Part shown: positions 1-6,879 of the stretch, piece after piece
Layout of the letters: the number at the start of each line of letters is the position of its first letter
How positions within the stretch are numbered: the first letter of the stretch is position 1
NCBI GenBank assembly: GCA_045654545.1
Contig: JAZONO010000139.1
Location: 1 to 6,879, forward strand
From: SIG588 sp045654545
Lineage (GTDB): Bacteria > Bacillota > Clostridia > Oscillospirales > Acutalibacteraceae
DNA: 6,879 bases
Reading direction: 5' to 3'
The notes under the pieces: generated by a model
The model's database searches: none
Told to the model about the DNA's origin: nothing
The model's input: only the letters and a program-made list of their open reading frames with translations
Made by a program: the position numbers and the translations under genes

Positions 1-11
1 AGGCTTTGACT

Positions 12-97
12 GAGGGGTAGTGAAATAACACGAACTCTCGATAGACTACCCCTCCGGATTCGCCTTTGGCGAATCCACCTCCCCTGACAAGGGGAGG
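12..97. repeat. Composite palindromic element of three stem-loops
   Basis: Three inverted repeats follow one another with almost no space between them. Arms GAGGGGTAG (12-20) and CTACCCCTC (46-54) enclose 25 bases. GGATTCGCC (56-64) and GGCGAATCC (68-76) enclose TTT. CCTCCCC (78-84) and GGGGAGG (91-97) enclose six bases. All arms match perfectly. The block sits in the gene-free stretch after the last gene of the ABC operon, so it would be in the 3' untranslated part of that mRNA if transcription runs on. I infer an interspersed extragenic palindromic repeat of the kind common in gut Clostridia. No second copy lies in this window, so the repeat status itself is unproven. The flanks (1-11 and 98-159) contain no gene I can support, and the element may extend into them. 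None of the hairpins is followed by a T tract on the minus strand, so they are not classical terminators for the operon. Confidence 0.6.
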
Positions 98-159
98 CAG
101 GGGAAGAATTCCATCTCCGATCCCCATTCGCAACTCCCTTACGGTGGGTGCTTTTTCCT

Positions 160-882
160 TTATTTCACGTCCGTGCCTTGGATGTAGTCACGTAGGATCT
201 CTTCGAAAACGGGGTTCAATTCCGTCGGTACGTCAAACACCGTCACCGCGCTCTCACTCCAGAACACCAAGGCATACTGCCCGTTATAGGTGCACACGTC
301 GCACAGTACTTTGCTGAACCAACCGTCCTCGCTGACACTGTACAACTCGATACCGTAATCGTAGTGGATGCTGTCCACCACCCGCGGTTCCACCGAAGCG
401 GCCACGTGGCGCACCGTGTTTTTCTGCAACTCACTCAACACATAGTTTACGGGGACGAAGTTTTCTTCCTCGTCATCGTATTCATAATACGTGTATCGCA
501 TATCGATCAAGGCAAATCCTGCCTCAATGCGTTGCGACAACTCTTCGTAATCCTCTTCCAAGCAGAAATACGTGCCGTCCTCGCCGATGATGCGTTTATC
601 CTCGCTGATCATCAGCATGGTATCGTAGAAAAAGTCTTTGAGCAACACCGGCACGTCCGCTCCGGTGAGTGTCACCACTTCGGCATACTGCCCCATCGGC
701 GGCGTGAACTCCGGGCAATACGGCAAGGCGAGATAGGTCTTGCCGTCCAGCAACAGCGAGCCGTCTTCCTGAAGGATCGCGTGATGTGCACGGGCGCGGT
801 CCAACTCTTTGCAACCGCTCACTGAAAGGCAAAGCACCAACACGAGCAACAAACAAAGGGCGCGTTTTATCGTCTTTTTCAC
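160..882 (-). CDS. Lipoprotein of unknown function, last gene of the ABC operon
   Basis: A predicted surface lipoprotein of 240 residues. It begins with a basic start (KKTIKR) and a hydrophobic stretch at about residues 8-22. The lipobox V-S-G-C follows, with Cys24 as the expected lipidated residue, so the mature protein would be anchored on the outer face of the cytoplasmic membrane. The rest is soluble, acidic and rich in Tyr, Asp and Glu (for example the DDEEE stretch), with no membrane segment. I recognise no named domain. The start is GTG at 882, set by AGGAGG at 890-895 with 7 bases of spacing. That ribosome site overlaps the stop codon of the permease gene, 12 bases upstream. Co-transcription with an ABC ATPase and permease suggests an accessory or sensing subunit, or a substrate-handling lipoprotein. 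It does not resemble a typical solute-binding protein in size, so import is not implied. The gene and lipoprotein calls are firm; the role is inference. Confidence 0.87.
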   Translation of the reverse strand: MKKTIKRALCLLLVLVLCLSVSGCKELDRARAHHAILQEDGSLLLDGKTYLALPYCPEFTPPMGQYAEVVTLTGADVPVLLKDFFYDTMLMISEDKRIIGEDGTYFCLEEDYEELSQRIEAGFALIDMRYTYYEYDDEEENFVPVNYVLSELQKNTVRHVAASVEPRVVDSIHYDYGIELYSVSEDGWFSKVLCDVCTYNGQYALVFWSESAVTVFDVPTELNPVFEEILRDYIQGTDVK

Positions 883-894
883 AGCGATCCCTCC

Positions 895-1701
895 TTATTC
901 CAAATTCAGGCGGCGGCAAAGGATGTGCCGTGTCACAAAGGCATACACCGTGCCGAGCAAGCCTTCCCACACGATCAATCCGCAGAAGATCCAATGAAAC
1001 GCCTCTTTGGTGTTGTATGTATACCAGTTTTCAAAGAAGGCGATCCACGTTTCGGGCACCACAAAGCCGATCACAATGACAACCGTGCCGAGCACCTGCG
1101 TGATGAGATAGTAGACAAAATACGCCACCACCGCCATCAGCACACGGTTTTTCGATGAGAGTTGCCCCACCGACATACATCCGTAGTACAAAAGCAACGT
1201 GGTCATCAGCAACACGACAAACAGCACCGCCAATTCCGCGATGTAGAATCCCATGTGAGCACCAACTTCTTCGGCGAACACGCGCCACAAATAGGCAACG
1301 GCTTTCCCCACTTCGCAGAGCACGTCACCCATGGTGATGATACAGACCGACAGCAGTACCGTGAGGATCGTGGCGATGTAAAACAGCATAGCGGTGAACA
1401 GTTTGGTGAGGATATGCTGCGTCGGAGTCACCGGCAAGGTGAAAGATAAGTAGCCTTCGGCGGTGAAGAGGTTTTTGTAAAATCGCACCACCGAAAATAC
1501 AAACACCAAGCCGATCGCCACCACCGCCGCCAACACATACGCGATGACGGACGAAGCGTTGATGATGTTGTACACAGCAGACTCGGTTTCAAACAGTTGC
1601 ACCAGCCGCCCAAGCAAGGCGATGCCGCAGAGCACGATCTGCATCGGGATCCACACCCGTAAGTACGCTTGTATCTCGTGTTTATACAATTTCTTTACCA
1701 T
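895..1701 (-). CDS. ABC transporter permease, six membrane segments
   Basis: The membrane subunit of an ABC-2-like transporter, 268 residues. Hydrophobic stretches lie at about residues 16-37, 49-72, 101-125, 152-174, 187-215 and 236-257, giving six helices with short basic ends. The loop after helix 2 reads EGYLSFTLPV (82-91), a sequence I have seen in clostridial permeases that pair with YtrB-like ATPases; it may contact the ATPase. The ATG start at 1701 lies inside the end of the ATPase gene, in a 7-base overlap (ATGGTAA), and is preceded by GGAGGT at a good distance. This argues for translational coupling and a defined subunit ratio. Only one permease gene is present, so the working transporter would be a homodimer of this protein with two ATPase subunits. 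The substrate cannot be read from the sequence. Related systems are linked to cell-envelope stress or peptide antibiotics, which is family knowledge and not shown here. Confidence 0.88.
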   Translation of the reverse strand: MVKKLYKHEIQAYLRVWIPMQIVLCGIALLGRLVQLFETESAVYNIINASSVIAYVLAAVVAIGLVFVFSVVRFYKNLFTAEGYLSFTLPVTPTQHILTKLFTAMLFYIATILTVLLSVCIITMGDVLCEVGKAVAYLWRVFAEEVGAHMGFYIAELAVLFVVLLMTTLLLYYGCMSVGQLSSKNRVLMAVVAYFVYYLITQVLGTVVIVIGFVVPETWIAFFENWYTYNTKEAFHWIFCGLIVWEGLLGTVYAFVTRHILCRRLNLE

Positions 1702-2393
1702 CGGAATACCTCCCGGAACAATTCGTCCACACTCTTGCCGCTTTCTTCCCGAATGCTGTCCACCGAACGGTGAAGCAACAGTTTGCCGTTTTGCAAAAAC
1801 AGCACCTCATCCAACACCTGCTCCACATCTGCAATCAGGTGTGTGGAGATGAGCACCGTGGCATCGGGGTTGTAGTTATTGATGATGGTAGAGATCACGT
1901 AGTCGCGTGCCGCCGGATCGACACCGGCAATGGGTTCATCCAACACGTACAATTTGGCGTTGCGGCTCATCACCAAAATGAGACACACCTTCTCCTTGTT
2001 GCCTTTGGACAGCGTTTTCAGACGGCTTTCGGGTTTGATGCCAAGGTGATCCAACATCTCATACGCCAAGTCGGGGCGAAAATCCGCATAGAAATCCGAA
2101 AACAACGCCACCATCTGCCGAATGGTCATCCACGAGTTCAAATAGCTGTTATCCGGCAGATAGGACACCATCGTTTTGGTTTCAACACCGGGGGTGTACC
2201 CACCGATACGCACCTCCCCTGCCGTGGGAGTCAACAACCCGTTCACGATCTTGATGAAGGTGGTCTTACCGCTCCCGTTAGGGCCTAAAATACCCACGAT
2301 CTTACCGCTTTCCAATGTGAAACTCACGTCATCCAGCGCCGCTACCGCGCCGTAACGCTTGGTGAGTCCCACGCATTCCAACAATACACTCAC
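1695..2393 (-). CDS. ABC transporter ATP-binding protein (YtrB-like)
   Basis: The cytoplasmic ATPase that would power the neighbouring permease, 232 residues, the normal size for a single-domain ABC subunit. Visible motifs are Walker A GPNGSGKT (37-44), signature LSKGNKEK (128-135, in place of LSGGQ), Walker B LYVLDEP (148-154), the D-loop (GVD, 157-159) and the switch histidine in STH (His185). The Q-loop position, in SYLPDNSY (77-84), carries Asp81 where most ABC ATPases have Gln. The LSKGNKEK signature is shared with YtrB-type exporters. I chose the GTG start at 2393 because AGGAGG lies 7 bases upstream and the protein then begins just before the first beta strand (LLECVGLTKRYG). The open frame reaches further upstream, but only by reading through the regulator gene. 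It overlaps the regulator stop by four bases (GTGA) and the permease start by seven. The ATPase call is very secure; the substrate is unknown. Confidence 0.95.
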   Translation of the reverse strand: MSVLLECVGLTKRYGAVAALDDVSFTLESGKIVGILGPNGSGKTTFIKIVNGLLTPTAGEVRIGGYTPGVETKTMVSYLPDNSYLNSWMTIRQMVALFSDFYADFRPDLAYEMLDHLGIKPESRLKTLSKGNKEKVCLILVMSRNAKLYVLDEPIAGVDPAARDYVISTIINNYNPDATVLISTHLIADVEQVLDEVLFLQNGKLLLHRSVDSIREESGKSVDELFREVFRW

Positions 2394-2767
2394 AGCTCTT
2401 CCTCCTTTTGCGGCGACCACGCCGCCACATACTGTTGTACCTCTTTCGCATCCATACCGAGCGTTGCCATCTCCGCAAAATACGTCGCAGTCTTTTCCTG
2501 CCACAGTTTTCGAAGTGTTTCACGGGCAGGTGAAATATCCTCTGCCACGTACCACCCCGATCCGCGCACGGAATAGAGGATCCCCTCCTGTTCCAACGTT
2601 TCGAACGAACGTTGCACCGTATTGGGATTCACCCCTGCCGCAAGCGCCACCTCACGCACCGAAAGCAATCGCTCCCCTGCGCGAAATTCCCCCACGGCAA
2701 TGCGCAAACACACCTGCTCACTGATCTGCGGACAAAGCGGTTTGGCTTTATCCAAGTTCCACTGCAT
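2390..2767 (-). CDS. GntR-family transcriptional regulator, YtrA type
   Basis: A DNA-binding repressor of 125 residues. The N-terminal winged helix-turn-helix covers roughly residues 8-75. It includes PQISEQV, the SVREVALAAGVNPNTVQRSFETLEQEG core (split here as SVREVALAAGVNPN at 36-49 and TVQRSFETLEQEG at 50-62) and the wing RGSGWYV (68-74). Only about 50 residues follow, too few for a FadR, HutC or MocR effector domain. That short helical tail is the mark of the YtrA subgroup, whose members usually control an adjacent ABC transporter. The usual LPSVRE motif reads LLSVRE, so Pro is replaced by Leu35. The ATG at 2767 has AGGAGG at 2775-2780, 7 bases upstream. It is the first gene of the operon, directly behind a promoter overlapped by a perfect palindrome, so autorepression is the natural inference. 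The inducing signal is unknown. Confidence 0.94.
   Translation of the reverse strand: MQWNLDKAKPLCPQISEQVCLRIAVGEFRAGERLLSVREVALAAGVNPNTVQRSFETLEQEGILYSVRGSGWYVAEDISPARETLRKLWQEKTATYFAEMATLGMDAKEVQQYVAAWSPQKEEEL
2401..2406 (-). promoter_or_regulatory. Ribosome binding site fixing the ATPase GTG start
   Basis: AGGAGG lies inside the last codons of the regulator gene, 7 bases before the GTG at 2393. It decides that start over upstream in-frame alternatives, which have no conserved protein sequence. Confidence 0.85.
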
Positions 2768-2785
2768 GCGGTCACCTCCTCGAAC

Positions 2786-2805
2786 TGTATTACCTCACTA
2801 ATACA
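2786..2805. promoter_or_regulatory. Palindromic operator, probable GntR/YtrA binding site
   Basis: TGTATTA and TAATACA are a perfect 7-bp inverted repeat separated by six bases (CCTCAC on the plus strand). Arm centres are 13 bp apart, a little over one helical turn, which suits a dimeric winged-helix protein. The site abuts the -10 box and covers about -6 to +14 relative to the predicted start of transcription, so a bound protein would block RNA polymerase. It is the only such palindrome I noticed near the regulator gene. Its assignment to the adjacent GntR protein is inference from position and symmetry. Confidence 0.78.
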
Positions 2806-2834
2806 ATAGTACAATTTCAGGGAGAATTTGTCAA
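2806..2834 (-). promoter_or_regulatory. Sigma-A type promoter of the GntR-ABC-lipoprotein operon
   Basis: On the minus strand a perfect -35 box TTGACA (2829-2834) and a -10 box TACTAT (2806-2811, five of six matches) are separated by exactly 17 bases. Transcription should start near 2799, giving a leader of about 30 bases before the regulator ATG. The -35 box lies only about ten bases past the T tract of the upstream terminator. Such a strong core promoter fits a gene set kept off by a repressor. Confidence 0.87.
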
Positions 2835-2844
2835 GAGTTTTTTA

Positions 2845-2888
2845 AAAAAAGGACCGATCGTCATTTCTTTGACGATCGGTCCTTTTTT
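2845..2888 (-). terminator. Strong rho-independent terminator
   Basis: A 13-bp perfect stem (GGACCGATCGTCA at 2851-2863 with its complement at 2870-2882) is closed by a six-base loop and extended by six A-T pairs. On the minus strand it is followed by seven T (2844-2850). It begins 7 bases after the stop of the lipoprotein gene at 2896-3414. It insulates the ABC operon promoter from upstream transcription. The A and T tracts on both sides would let it act on the plus strand too, but no plus-strand gene approaches it. Confidence 0.94.
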
Positions 2889-2895
2889 ACATATT

Positions 2896-3414
2896 TTATA
2901 ATCTATCCAACACTTTGAGTGCCAAGGAACGCGCGTGGATCAAGCGGCTTTCCGCATCCAACGTGGTGCACGCCACGCCAATGCAGATCACGTGCTGTTC
3001 GGCGGCAACCCACAACTCGCCCGTCTCACCGCACCAATACGCCCCTGCACCGAGGTTGTGTGACGGCACGATCGCCCCTTCGGCATAACGGGAAGGAATG
3101 GTACTCAAATATTCTGTGGCACTGACAGAGGGTTCTTCCACCATCAACCAGATCTGCGTGGTGTAATCCGCCGCCGTAAAGAGCCACACGGTGTCGTGCT
3201 CTTGCAACATACCGTCCCCAAAGGTCACGGTGGGGATTACCGCCGACACGTCCTCGTGTGTCAACAACGCCGTAAGGTCGATCACCTCGGGCTCTTCGGG
3301 TTCCCACGAAGATTCTTTATTGCTGTCCCCTGTCGGTTCTTCCGCTTCCCTTTGGCATCCCACAAAGCAGAAAAGCATACACACCGAAAGCAACAACGCC
3401 AACCATCGTTTCAT
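2896..3414 (-). CDS. Small lipoprotein of unknown function
   Basis: A predicted membrane-anchored lipoprotein of 172 residues. A short signal peptide (KRW, then a hydrophobic run at about 5-18) ends in F-V-G-C, with Cys20 as the expected lipidated residue; Phe at -3 is less common than Leu. An acidic, Ser/Glu/Pro-rich linker follows (about 21-46), then a compact domain starting at LTALLTHEDVSAVIP that ends with the protein. I do not recognise this domain. I prefer the ATG at 3414 because AAAGGA (3424-3429) is 9 bases away. A GTG two codons upstream (3420) is only 3 bases from it. The gene has its own extended -10 promoter and a strong terminator, so it can be a one-gene unit, although read-through from lysA is possible. 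Nothing ties it functionally to either neighbour. Confidence 0.83.
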   Translation of the reverse strand: MKRWLALLLSVCMLFCFVGCQREAEEPTGDSNKESSWEPEEPEVIDLTALLTHEDVSAVIPTVTFGDGMLQEHDTVWLFTAADYTTQIWLMVEEPSVSATEYLSTIPSRYAEGAIVPSHNLGAGAYWCGETGELWVAAEQHVICIGVACTTLDAESRLIHARSLALKVLDRL

Positions 3415-3436
3415 ACACACACGTCCTTTCCCCTAT

Positions 3437-3465
3437 ATTCTATCATATTTCGACAGACTTGAAAA
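3437..3465 (-). promoter_or_regulatory. Extended -10 promoter of the small lipoprotein gene
   Basis: On the minus strand TAGAAT (3437-3442, five of six matches) is preceded by TGA, the extended -10 motif (3443-3445). A weak -35, TTTTCA (3460-3465, four of six), lies 17 bases upstream. Transcription would begin near 3430, leaving a very short leader. The promoter sits just after the lysA stop. A 6-bp inverted repeat, TTCCCC (3428-3433) and GGGGAA (3467-3472), brackets it. That repeat could be a regulator site or chance. Confidence 0.68.
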
Positions 3466-3475
3466 GGGGGAATTT

Positions 3476-4774
3476 TCAGCAATCGTTGCGGAGCAGATCG
3501 TCATACGTTTCGCGCTTCACCGCCACCGCCGTTTCGCCGTCACGCACCATCACAACAGGCGGCTTCGGATAACGGTTGTAGTTTGAGGACATGGAATAGT
3601 TATACGCGCCCGTGCACAGCACTGCCAGCACGTCCCCCACTTTGCACGGTTGCAACGGGGTGTCTTCCTGCAACAAATCACCGCTTTCACAGCAACGCCC
3701 GGCAATGGTCACCTGCTCGCTCGCCTCTTCGTTTGCACGGGCGGCAATCACCGCGGTATAATCCGCTTGATACAAGGCGTAGCGCGGATTATCGCACATA
3801 CCGCCGTCGATGCACACGTATTTACGCACCGAAGGAATCTCCTTCACACTGCCCACCGTGTACAACGTTACACCGGCATGCGCCACCACGGCACGGCCGG
3901 GTTCGATCACCATCTTCGGCAACGGGAAATCCAATTGTGCCGCGTATTCATGCACCGCCGCGGCGGTCCACTTCATGTATTCGGTGCAGGGCTTGGCGTG
4001 ATCCTCTGCTTTGTAGGGCACACCAAATCCGCCGCCGACGTCCAGTTCACCAAGCGTCACACCCGTTTCGGTGCGCACATCACGCAAGAAGGTGAGCATC
4101 ACACGCGCCGCATCGCGGAAGGGTTGCTCATCGAACACCTGCGATGCCACGTGGCAATGCAGACCTTTCAATGCGAGCGACGATTCCGCCAGCGCGGCTT
4201 TCACCGCCTGCATGGCTTCTCCCGTTTCGAGTGTGAAACCGAATTTCGAATCGATCTGTCCCGTCATGATGGAACTGTGGGTGTGTGCATCAATACCGGG
4301 GGTGATGCGCAGATACACCGATGCTGTCTTGCCAAGGCGGTTTGCCACATCGGCCACACGGCGAAGATCGCACGCATCGTTCACCACAATGCGCCCCACG
4401 TGATTCGTGACCGCCAGTTCGATCTCCTCTTCGGTTTTGCAACTGCCGTGCATCACGATGCGCTCGGCAGGGAACCCTGCTTTCAGCGCGGTGTACAGTT
4501 CACCGCCCGAGGACACGTCCACACCGCACCCCTCTTCGGCGGCAATGCGGAACATGCGCGAAAACCCACAGGCTTTGCTGGCAAACGCCACCATACCGCC
4601 GTTTTCGTAATTTTCCTCGATGGAACGCTTGAACTCGCGCAACATCGAACGGATCACGTCCTCATTCATCACGTACAGCGGCGTGCCGTACTGCTGTGCC
4701 AACGACAACGTATCCACACCGCCAACCGTCAGATGCCCTTCGCTATTGACATCCACACCCATAGGTAAAAACAT
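3476..4774 (-). CDS. lysA: Diaminopimelate decarboxylase
   Basis: A PLP enzyme that removes CO2 from meso-diaminopimelate to give L-lysine, the last step of lysine synthesis, in the cytoplasm. It has 432 residues, normal for the family. The fold-III barrel carries the PLP lysine (Lys67, in AFASKA), HCHVASQ (206-212), the phosphate-binding glycines GGGFG (247-251) and EPGR (291-294). The C-terminal domain supplies the catalytic cysteine in CESGD (Cys362) and the closing motif GAYNYSMSSNYN (389-400). The ATG at 4774 is chosen because AAGGTG lies 8 bases from it and alignment to the family begins soon after. A longer frame back to 4816 would run into engB. The gene starts 10 bases after the engB stop, so it probably shares the lon-engB transcript. 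Three motif positions differ from the textbook forms: ASKA for A-x-KAN, HVASQ for HIGSQ and HGSCKT for HGNNKT. All catalytic residues I can check are present. Confidence 0.96.
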   Translation of the reverse strand: MFLPMGVDVNSEGHLTVGGVDTLSLAQQYGTPLYVMNEDVIRSMLREFKRSIEENYENGGMVAFASKACGFSRMFRIAAEEGCGVDVSSGGELYTALKAGFPAERIVMHGSCKTEEEIELAVTNHVGRIVVNDACDLRRVADVANRLGKTASVYLRITPGIDAHTHSSIMTGQIDSKFGFTLETGEAMQAVKAALAESSLALKGLHCHVASQVFDEQPFRDAARVMLTFLRDVRTETGVTLGELDVGGGFGVPYKAEDHAKPCTEYMKWTAAAVHEYAAQLDFPLPKMVIEPGRAVVAHAGVTLYTVGSVKEIPSVRKYVCIDGGMCDNPRYALYQADYTAVIAARANEEASEQVTIAGRCCESGDLLQEDTPLQPCKVGDVLAVLCTGAYNYSMSSNYNRYPKPPVVMVRDGETAVAVKRETYDDLLRNDC

Positions 4775-4780
4775 TGTACT

Positions 4781-4786
4781 CACCTT
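4781..4786 (-). promoter_or_regulatory. Ribosome binding site of lysA, overlapping the engB stop
   Basis: AAGGTG shares bases with the TAA of engB and lies 6-8 bases before the lysA ATG at 4774. A GTG at 4781-4783 is part of the site itself and cannot be the start. The overlap suggests that ribosomes ending on engB help initiation on lysA. Confidence 0.65.
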
Positions 4787-5369
4787 ATTCTTCCGTAACA
4801 CTTTCCAAAATCTCACGCAGGGTATCCACCCCTTCTCCCGTCACAGCGGAAAACGGTATGGTCATAACCCCTTCGTATTCTTCAAAAAATTGCGCCATCA
4901 ATTCTTCGGCGGCGGCACGCTCACGCTTGTTGAGTTTGTCCGCTTTGGTCATCACCACCACGAACGGGATACCGGCCTCGACGAAATAGTCGATCATCTG
5001 GCGATCCTCTTTGGAGGGCGCGTGACGCATATCCACCAGTTGCAACACCAACCGCAAGTCACGGTCGGCATCAAAATACCCTTGAATCAGTTTGTTCCAA
5101 CGCTTTCGCTCGGCATCCGATACCTTGGCGTAGCCGTAACCCGGCAGATCCACCATGCGCATACCGTCCAAGCGATAGAAGTTGATACTGGCGGTTTTAC
5201 CCGGTGTGGCGCTGGTGCGTGCCAAGCCGCGCCGTTCCACCACACGGTTGATCAGCGAGGATTTCCCCACGTTGGAGCGACCCGAAAACGCCACTTCGGG
5301 CAGATCGTCCACGGGCAGTTGCTCTGCCAAGGCGGCGGTGATCTCAAAGTCCGCGCTTTTCCAATTCAC
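4785..5369 (-). CDS. engB: Ribosome biogenesis GTP-binding protein EngB/YsxC
   Basis: A small TrmE-Era-type GTPase needed for assembly of the large ribosomal subunit in Bacillus and other bacteria; it acts in the cytoplasm. At 194 residues it matches the family length of about 195. The G motifs are in order: G1 GRSNVGKSS (30-38), switch I/G2 TPGKT (55-59), G3 DLPGYGYAK (74-82), G4 TKAD (141-144) and G5 SAVTG (174-178). The family block VDMRHAPSKED is at 112-122. I choose the GTG at 5369 because AGGAGG (5378-5383) is 8 bases upstream. A TTG two codons earlier (5375) overlaps the lon stop but is only 2 bases from that ribosome site. The gene follows lon with a 2-base gap, an order known from Bacillus (lonA-ysxC), so it is probably translated from the lon mRNA. 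Confidence 0.97.
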   Translation of the reverse strand: MNWKSADFEITAALAEQLPVDDLPEVAFSGRSNVGKSSLINRVVERRGLARTSATPGKTASINFYRLDGMRMVDLPGYGYAKVSDAERKRWNKLIQGYFDADRDLRLVLQLVDMRHAPSKEDRQMIDYFVEAGIPFVVVMTKADKLNKRERAAAEELMAQFFEEYEGVMTIPFSAVTGEGVDTLREILESVTEE

Positions 5370-5371
5370 GG

Positions 5372-6879
5372 TCAATCCCTCCTGAGTGCCATGTTCAGCA
5401 CCGTATCCATGTGTGAAACCGGCACAAATCGAATGGTATCCTTCACCGCGGCATCCACCTCTGCCAGATCTGCCTCGTTTTCCTGCGGAAGCAACACCGT
5501 GTGCATGTGACGGGTATACGCCGCCATGCTCTTTTCACGCAAACCGCCGATGGGCAACACGCGACCGCGCAGAGTGATCTCCCCCGTCATCGCCACATCG
5601 TGGCGCACGGGAATGCCCGACAACGCCGATACCATCGCCGTTGCCATCGTCACGCCTGCCGACGGACCATCCTTCGGCACCGCACCTTCCGGCACGTGCA
5701 CGTGAATATCCTTGGTCTTGTAAAAATCGGCATCAATGCCCCATTCGGCGGCACGGGAACGCACATAACTCATCGCCGTGCGCGCGGATTCCTTCATCAC
5801 GTCACCGAGCGAACCCGTGAGTTCCACCTTGCCACTGCCTTCCAGCACCGCCACCTCGACTTGCAGCATTTCGCCGCCGACCGATGTCCACGCAAGGCCG
5901 TTCACCACACCCACTTCATCCGCTTTGACAAGAGGATCGGGTTTGTATTTCACGGGGCCCAAGAATTCCGCCAAATCTTTCACCGTCACCGCTTTTACTT
6001 CACCTGCCACAATGCGTTTGGCGGCTTTGCGACAGATGTCCGCTATGCGGCGTTCCAATTTGCGCACCCCTGCTTCACGGGTATATCCGTCAATGATACG
6101 ACGAATCATCTCATCCGACAAGCGTAACTGACGTGCGGTCAATCCGTGGCGTTTGCGCTGTTTCGGGAGCAAATGCTCTTTCGCAATATGGAGCTTCTCT
6201 TCCGCCGTGTAACTCGACAGCGTGATGATGTCCATGCGATCCGCCAATGCTTCGGGAATCTCCGAAGCATCGTTGGCGGTGGTGATGAACAGCACCTCCG
6301 ACAGATCAAACGGCAGTTCCAAATAGTGATCGGTAAAGCTCACATTTTGTTCGGGATCCAGCACTTCCAGCATAGCTGCCGCCGGATCACCGCGGAAATC
6401 GTGTCCCAATTTGTCGATCTCATCGAGCAAGATCAGCGGATTACAGCTTTTCGCTTTGGTGACCGCCGCGATAATGCGACCCGGCATCGAGCCTATGTAG
6501 GTTTTGCGGTGACCGCGAATCTCCGCTTCATCGTGCACGCCGCCCAGCGACACACGCACGTAACGGCGCCCCATCGCTTCCGCGATGGAACGTGCCACCG
6601 ACGTTTTGCCCACACCCGGAGGGCCGACAAAGCAGAGGATCTGTCCGCGCATTTCGGGGGACAGCACACGCACCGCGAGACTTTCCACAATGCGGTCTTT
6701 CACCTTGTCCATGCCGTAATGGTCACAATCCAGCACACGGCGCGCTTTAACAATATCCAACGCATCTTCGGTGCGTTTGCCCCACGGCAACGCCAGCACC
6801 GTGTCCAAATAGCCGCGCACCACCGCCGCTTCTTGCGAACCCGACGGCATTTTTGCCAATTTGTCGCATTCCTTCAGCA
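5372..6879 (-). CDS. lon: ATP-dependent protease Lon, C-terminal part (start outside window)
   Basis: Lon is a cytoplasmic AAA+ serine protease that unfolds and degrades damaged and regulatory proteins. This window holds its last 501 residues. The frame is still open at the right edge, so roughly 280 N-terminal residues (substrate-binding region) are missing because of the window boundary, not mutation. The fragment starts within the coiled linker leading to AKMPSGSQEAAV. It then shows Walker A GPPGVGKT (fragment residues 85-92), the GGVHDEAEIRGH block, Walker B LILLDEIDK with Asp152/Glu153, and the sensor-1 stretch LFITTAND. The protease domain has the catalytic Ser in KDGPSAG (Ser406) and the catalytic Lys in GGLREKSMAA (Lys449). 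Their spacing of 43 residues equals that of E. coli Lon (Ser679/Lys722). All active-site residues are intact. It is the first visible gene of the lon-engB-lysA set; its promoter and any heat-shock control lie outside. Confidence 0.98.
   Translation of the reverse strand, partial: LKECDKLAKMPSGSQEAAVVRGYLDTVLALPWGKRTEDALDIVKARRVLDCDHYGMDKVKDRIVESLAVRVLSPEMRGQILCFVGPPGVGKTSVARSIAEAMGRRYVRVSLGGVHDEAEIRGHRKTYIGSMPGRIIAAVTKAKSCNPLILLDEIDKLGHDFRGDPAAAMLEVLDPEQNVSFTDHYLELPFDLSEVLFITTANDASEIPEALADRMDIITLSSYTAEEKLHIAKEHLLPKQRKRHGLTARQLRLSDEMIRRIIDGYTREAGVRKLERRIADICRKAAKRIVAGEVKAVTVKDLAEFLGPVKYKPDPLVKADEVGVVNGLAWTSVGGEMLQVEVAVLEGSGKVELTGSLGDVMKESARTAMSYVRSRAAEWGIDADFYKTKDIHVHVPEGAVPKDGPSAGVTMATAMVSALSGIPVRHDVAMTGEITLRGRVLPIGGLREKSMAAYTRHMHTVLLPQENEADLAEVDAAVKDTIRFVPVSHMDTVLNMALRRD
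5378..5383 (-). promoter_or_regulatory. Ribosome binding site of engB inside the end of lon
   Basis: AGGAGG overlaps the two arginine codons just before the last sense codon of lon and lies 8 bases from the GTG at 5369. The TTG at 5375 is only 2 bases away, too close. The site therefore decides the engB start. Confidence 0.8.

Overview
All eight genes in this window lie on the minus strand, so transcription runs from right to left. The sequence suggests a Gram-positive Firmicute of the class Clostridia. The evidence is AGGAGG-type ribosome sites, sigma-A style promoters, lipoproteins with classical lipoboxes, a YtrA-type GntR regulator, a lon-engB gene order like that of Bacillus, and a lysA active-site context (ASKA instead of the more usual A-x-KAN) that I associate with gut Clostridia. 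Base composition looks moderately GC-rich by eye. An Oscillospiraceae/Ruminococcaceae-like gut bacterium is my best guess, but it is inference.

Right part (3476-6879), housekeeping block: lon (the C-terminal 501 residues; the start lies beyond the window edge), engB/ysxC (ribosome-assembly GTPase) and lysA (diaminopimelate decarboxylase). They are packed head to tail with gaps of 2 and 10 bases and are probably one transcript. I see no convincing terminator after lysA.

Middle (2896-3465): a small lipoprotein gene of unknown function with its own extended -10 promoter. It ends 7 bases before a very strong hairpin terminator (2845-2888), which may also end transcripts from the lysA side.

Left part (160-2834), a regulated ABC-transporter operon: a consensus-like promoter (2806-2834), a perfect 7+7 bp palindromic operator over the predicted transcription start (2786-2805), then a YtrA-type GntR repressor, an ABC ATPase, a six-helix permease and a 240-residue lipoprotein. 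The first three genes overlap by 4 and 7 bases and the last follows after 12 bases. The likely logic is that the repressor shuts off its own promoter until an envelope-related signal relieves it. Transporter and lipoprotein are then made together at the membrane.

Left end (1-159): no gene. It carries a composite element of three consecutive stem-loops (12-97) that looks like an interspersed palindromic repeat. No transposase, phage gene, CRISPR array, tRNA or rRNA is visible. The window is mostly ordinary. The operator-controlled ABC/lipoprotein cassette and the repeat are the parts most worth a second look.
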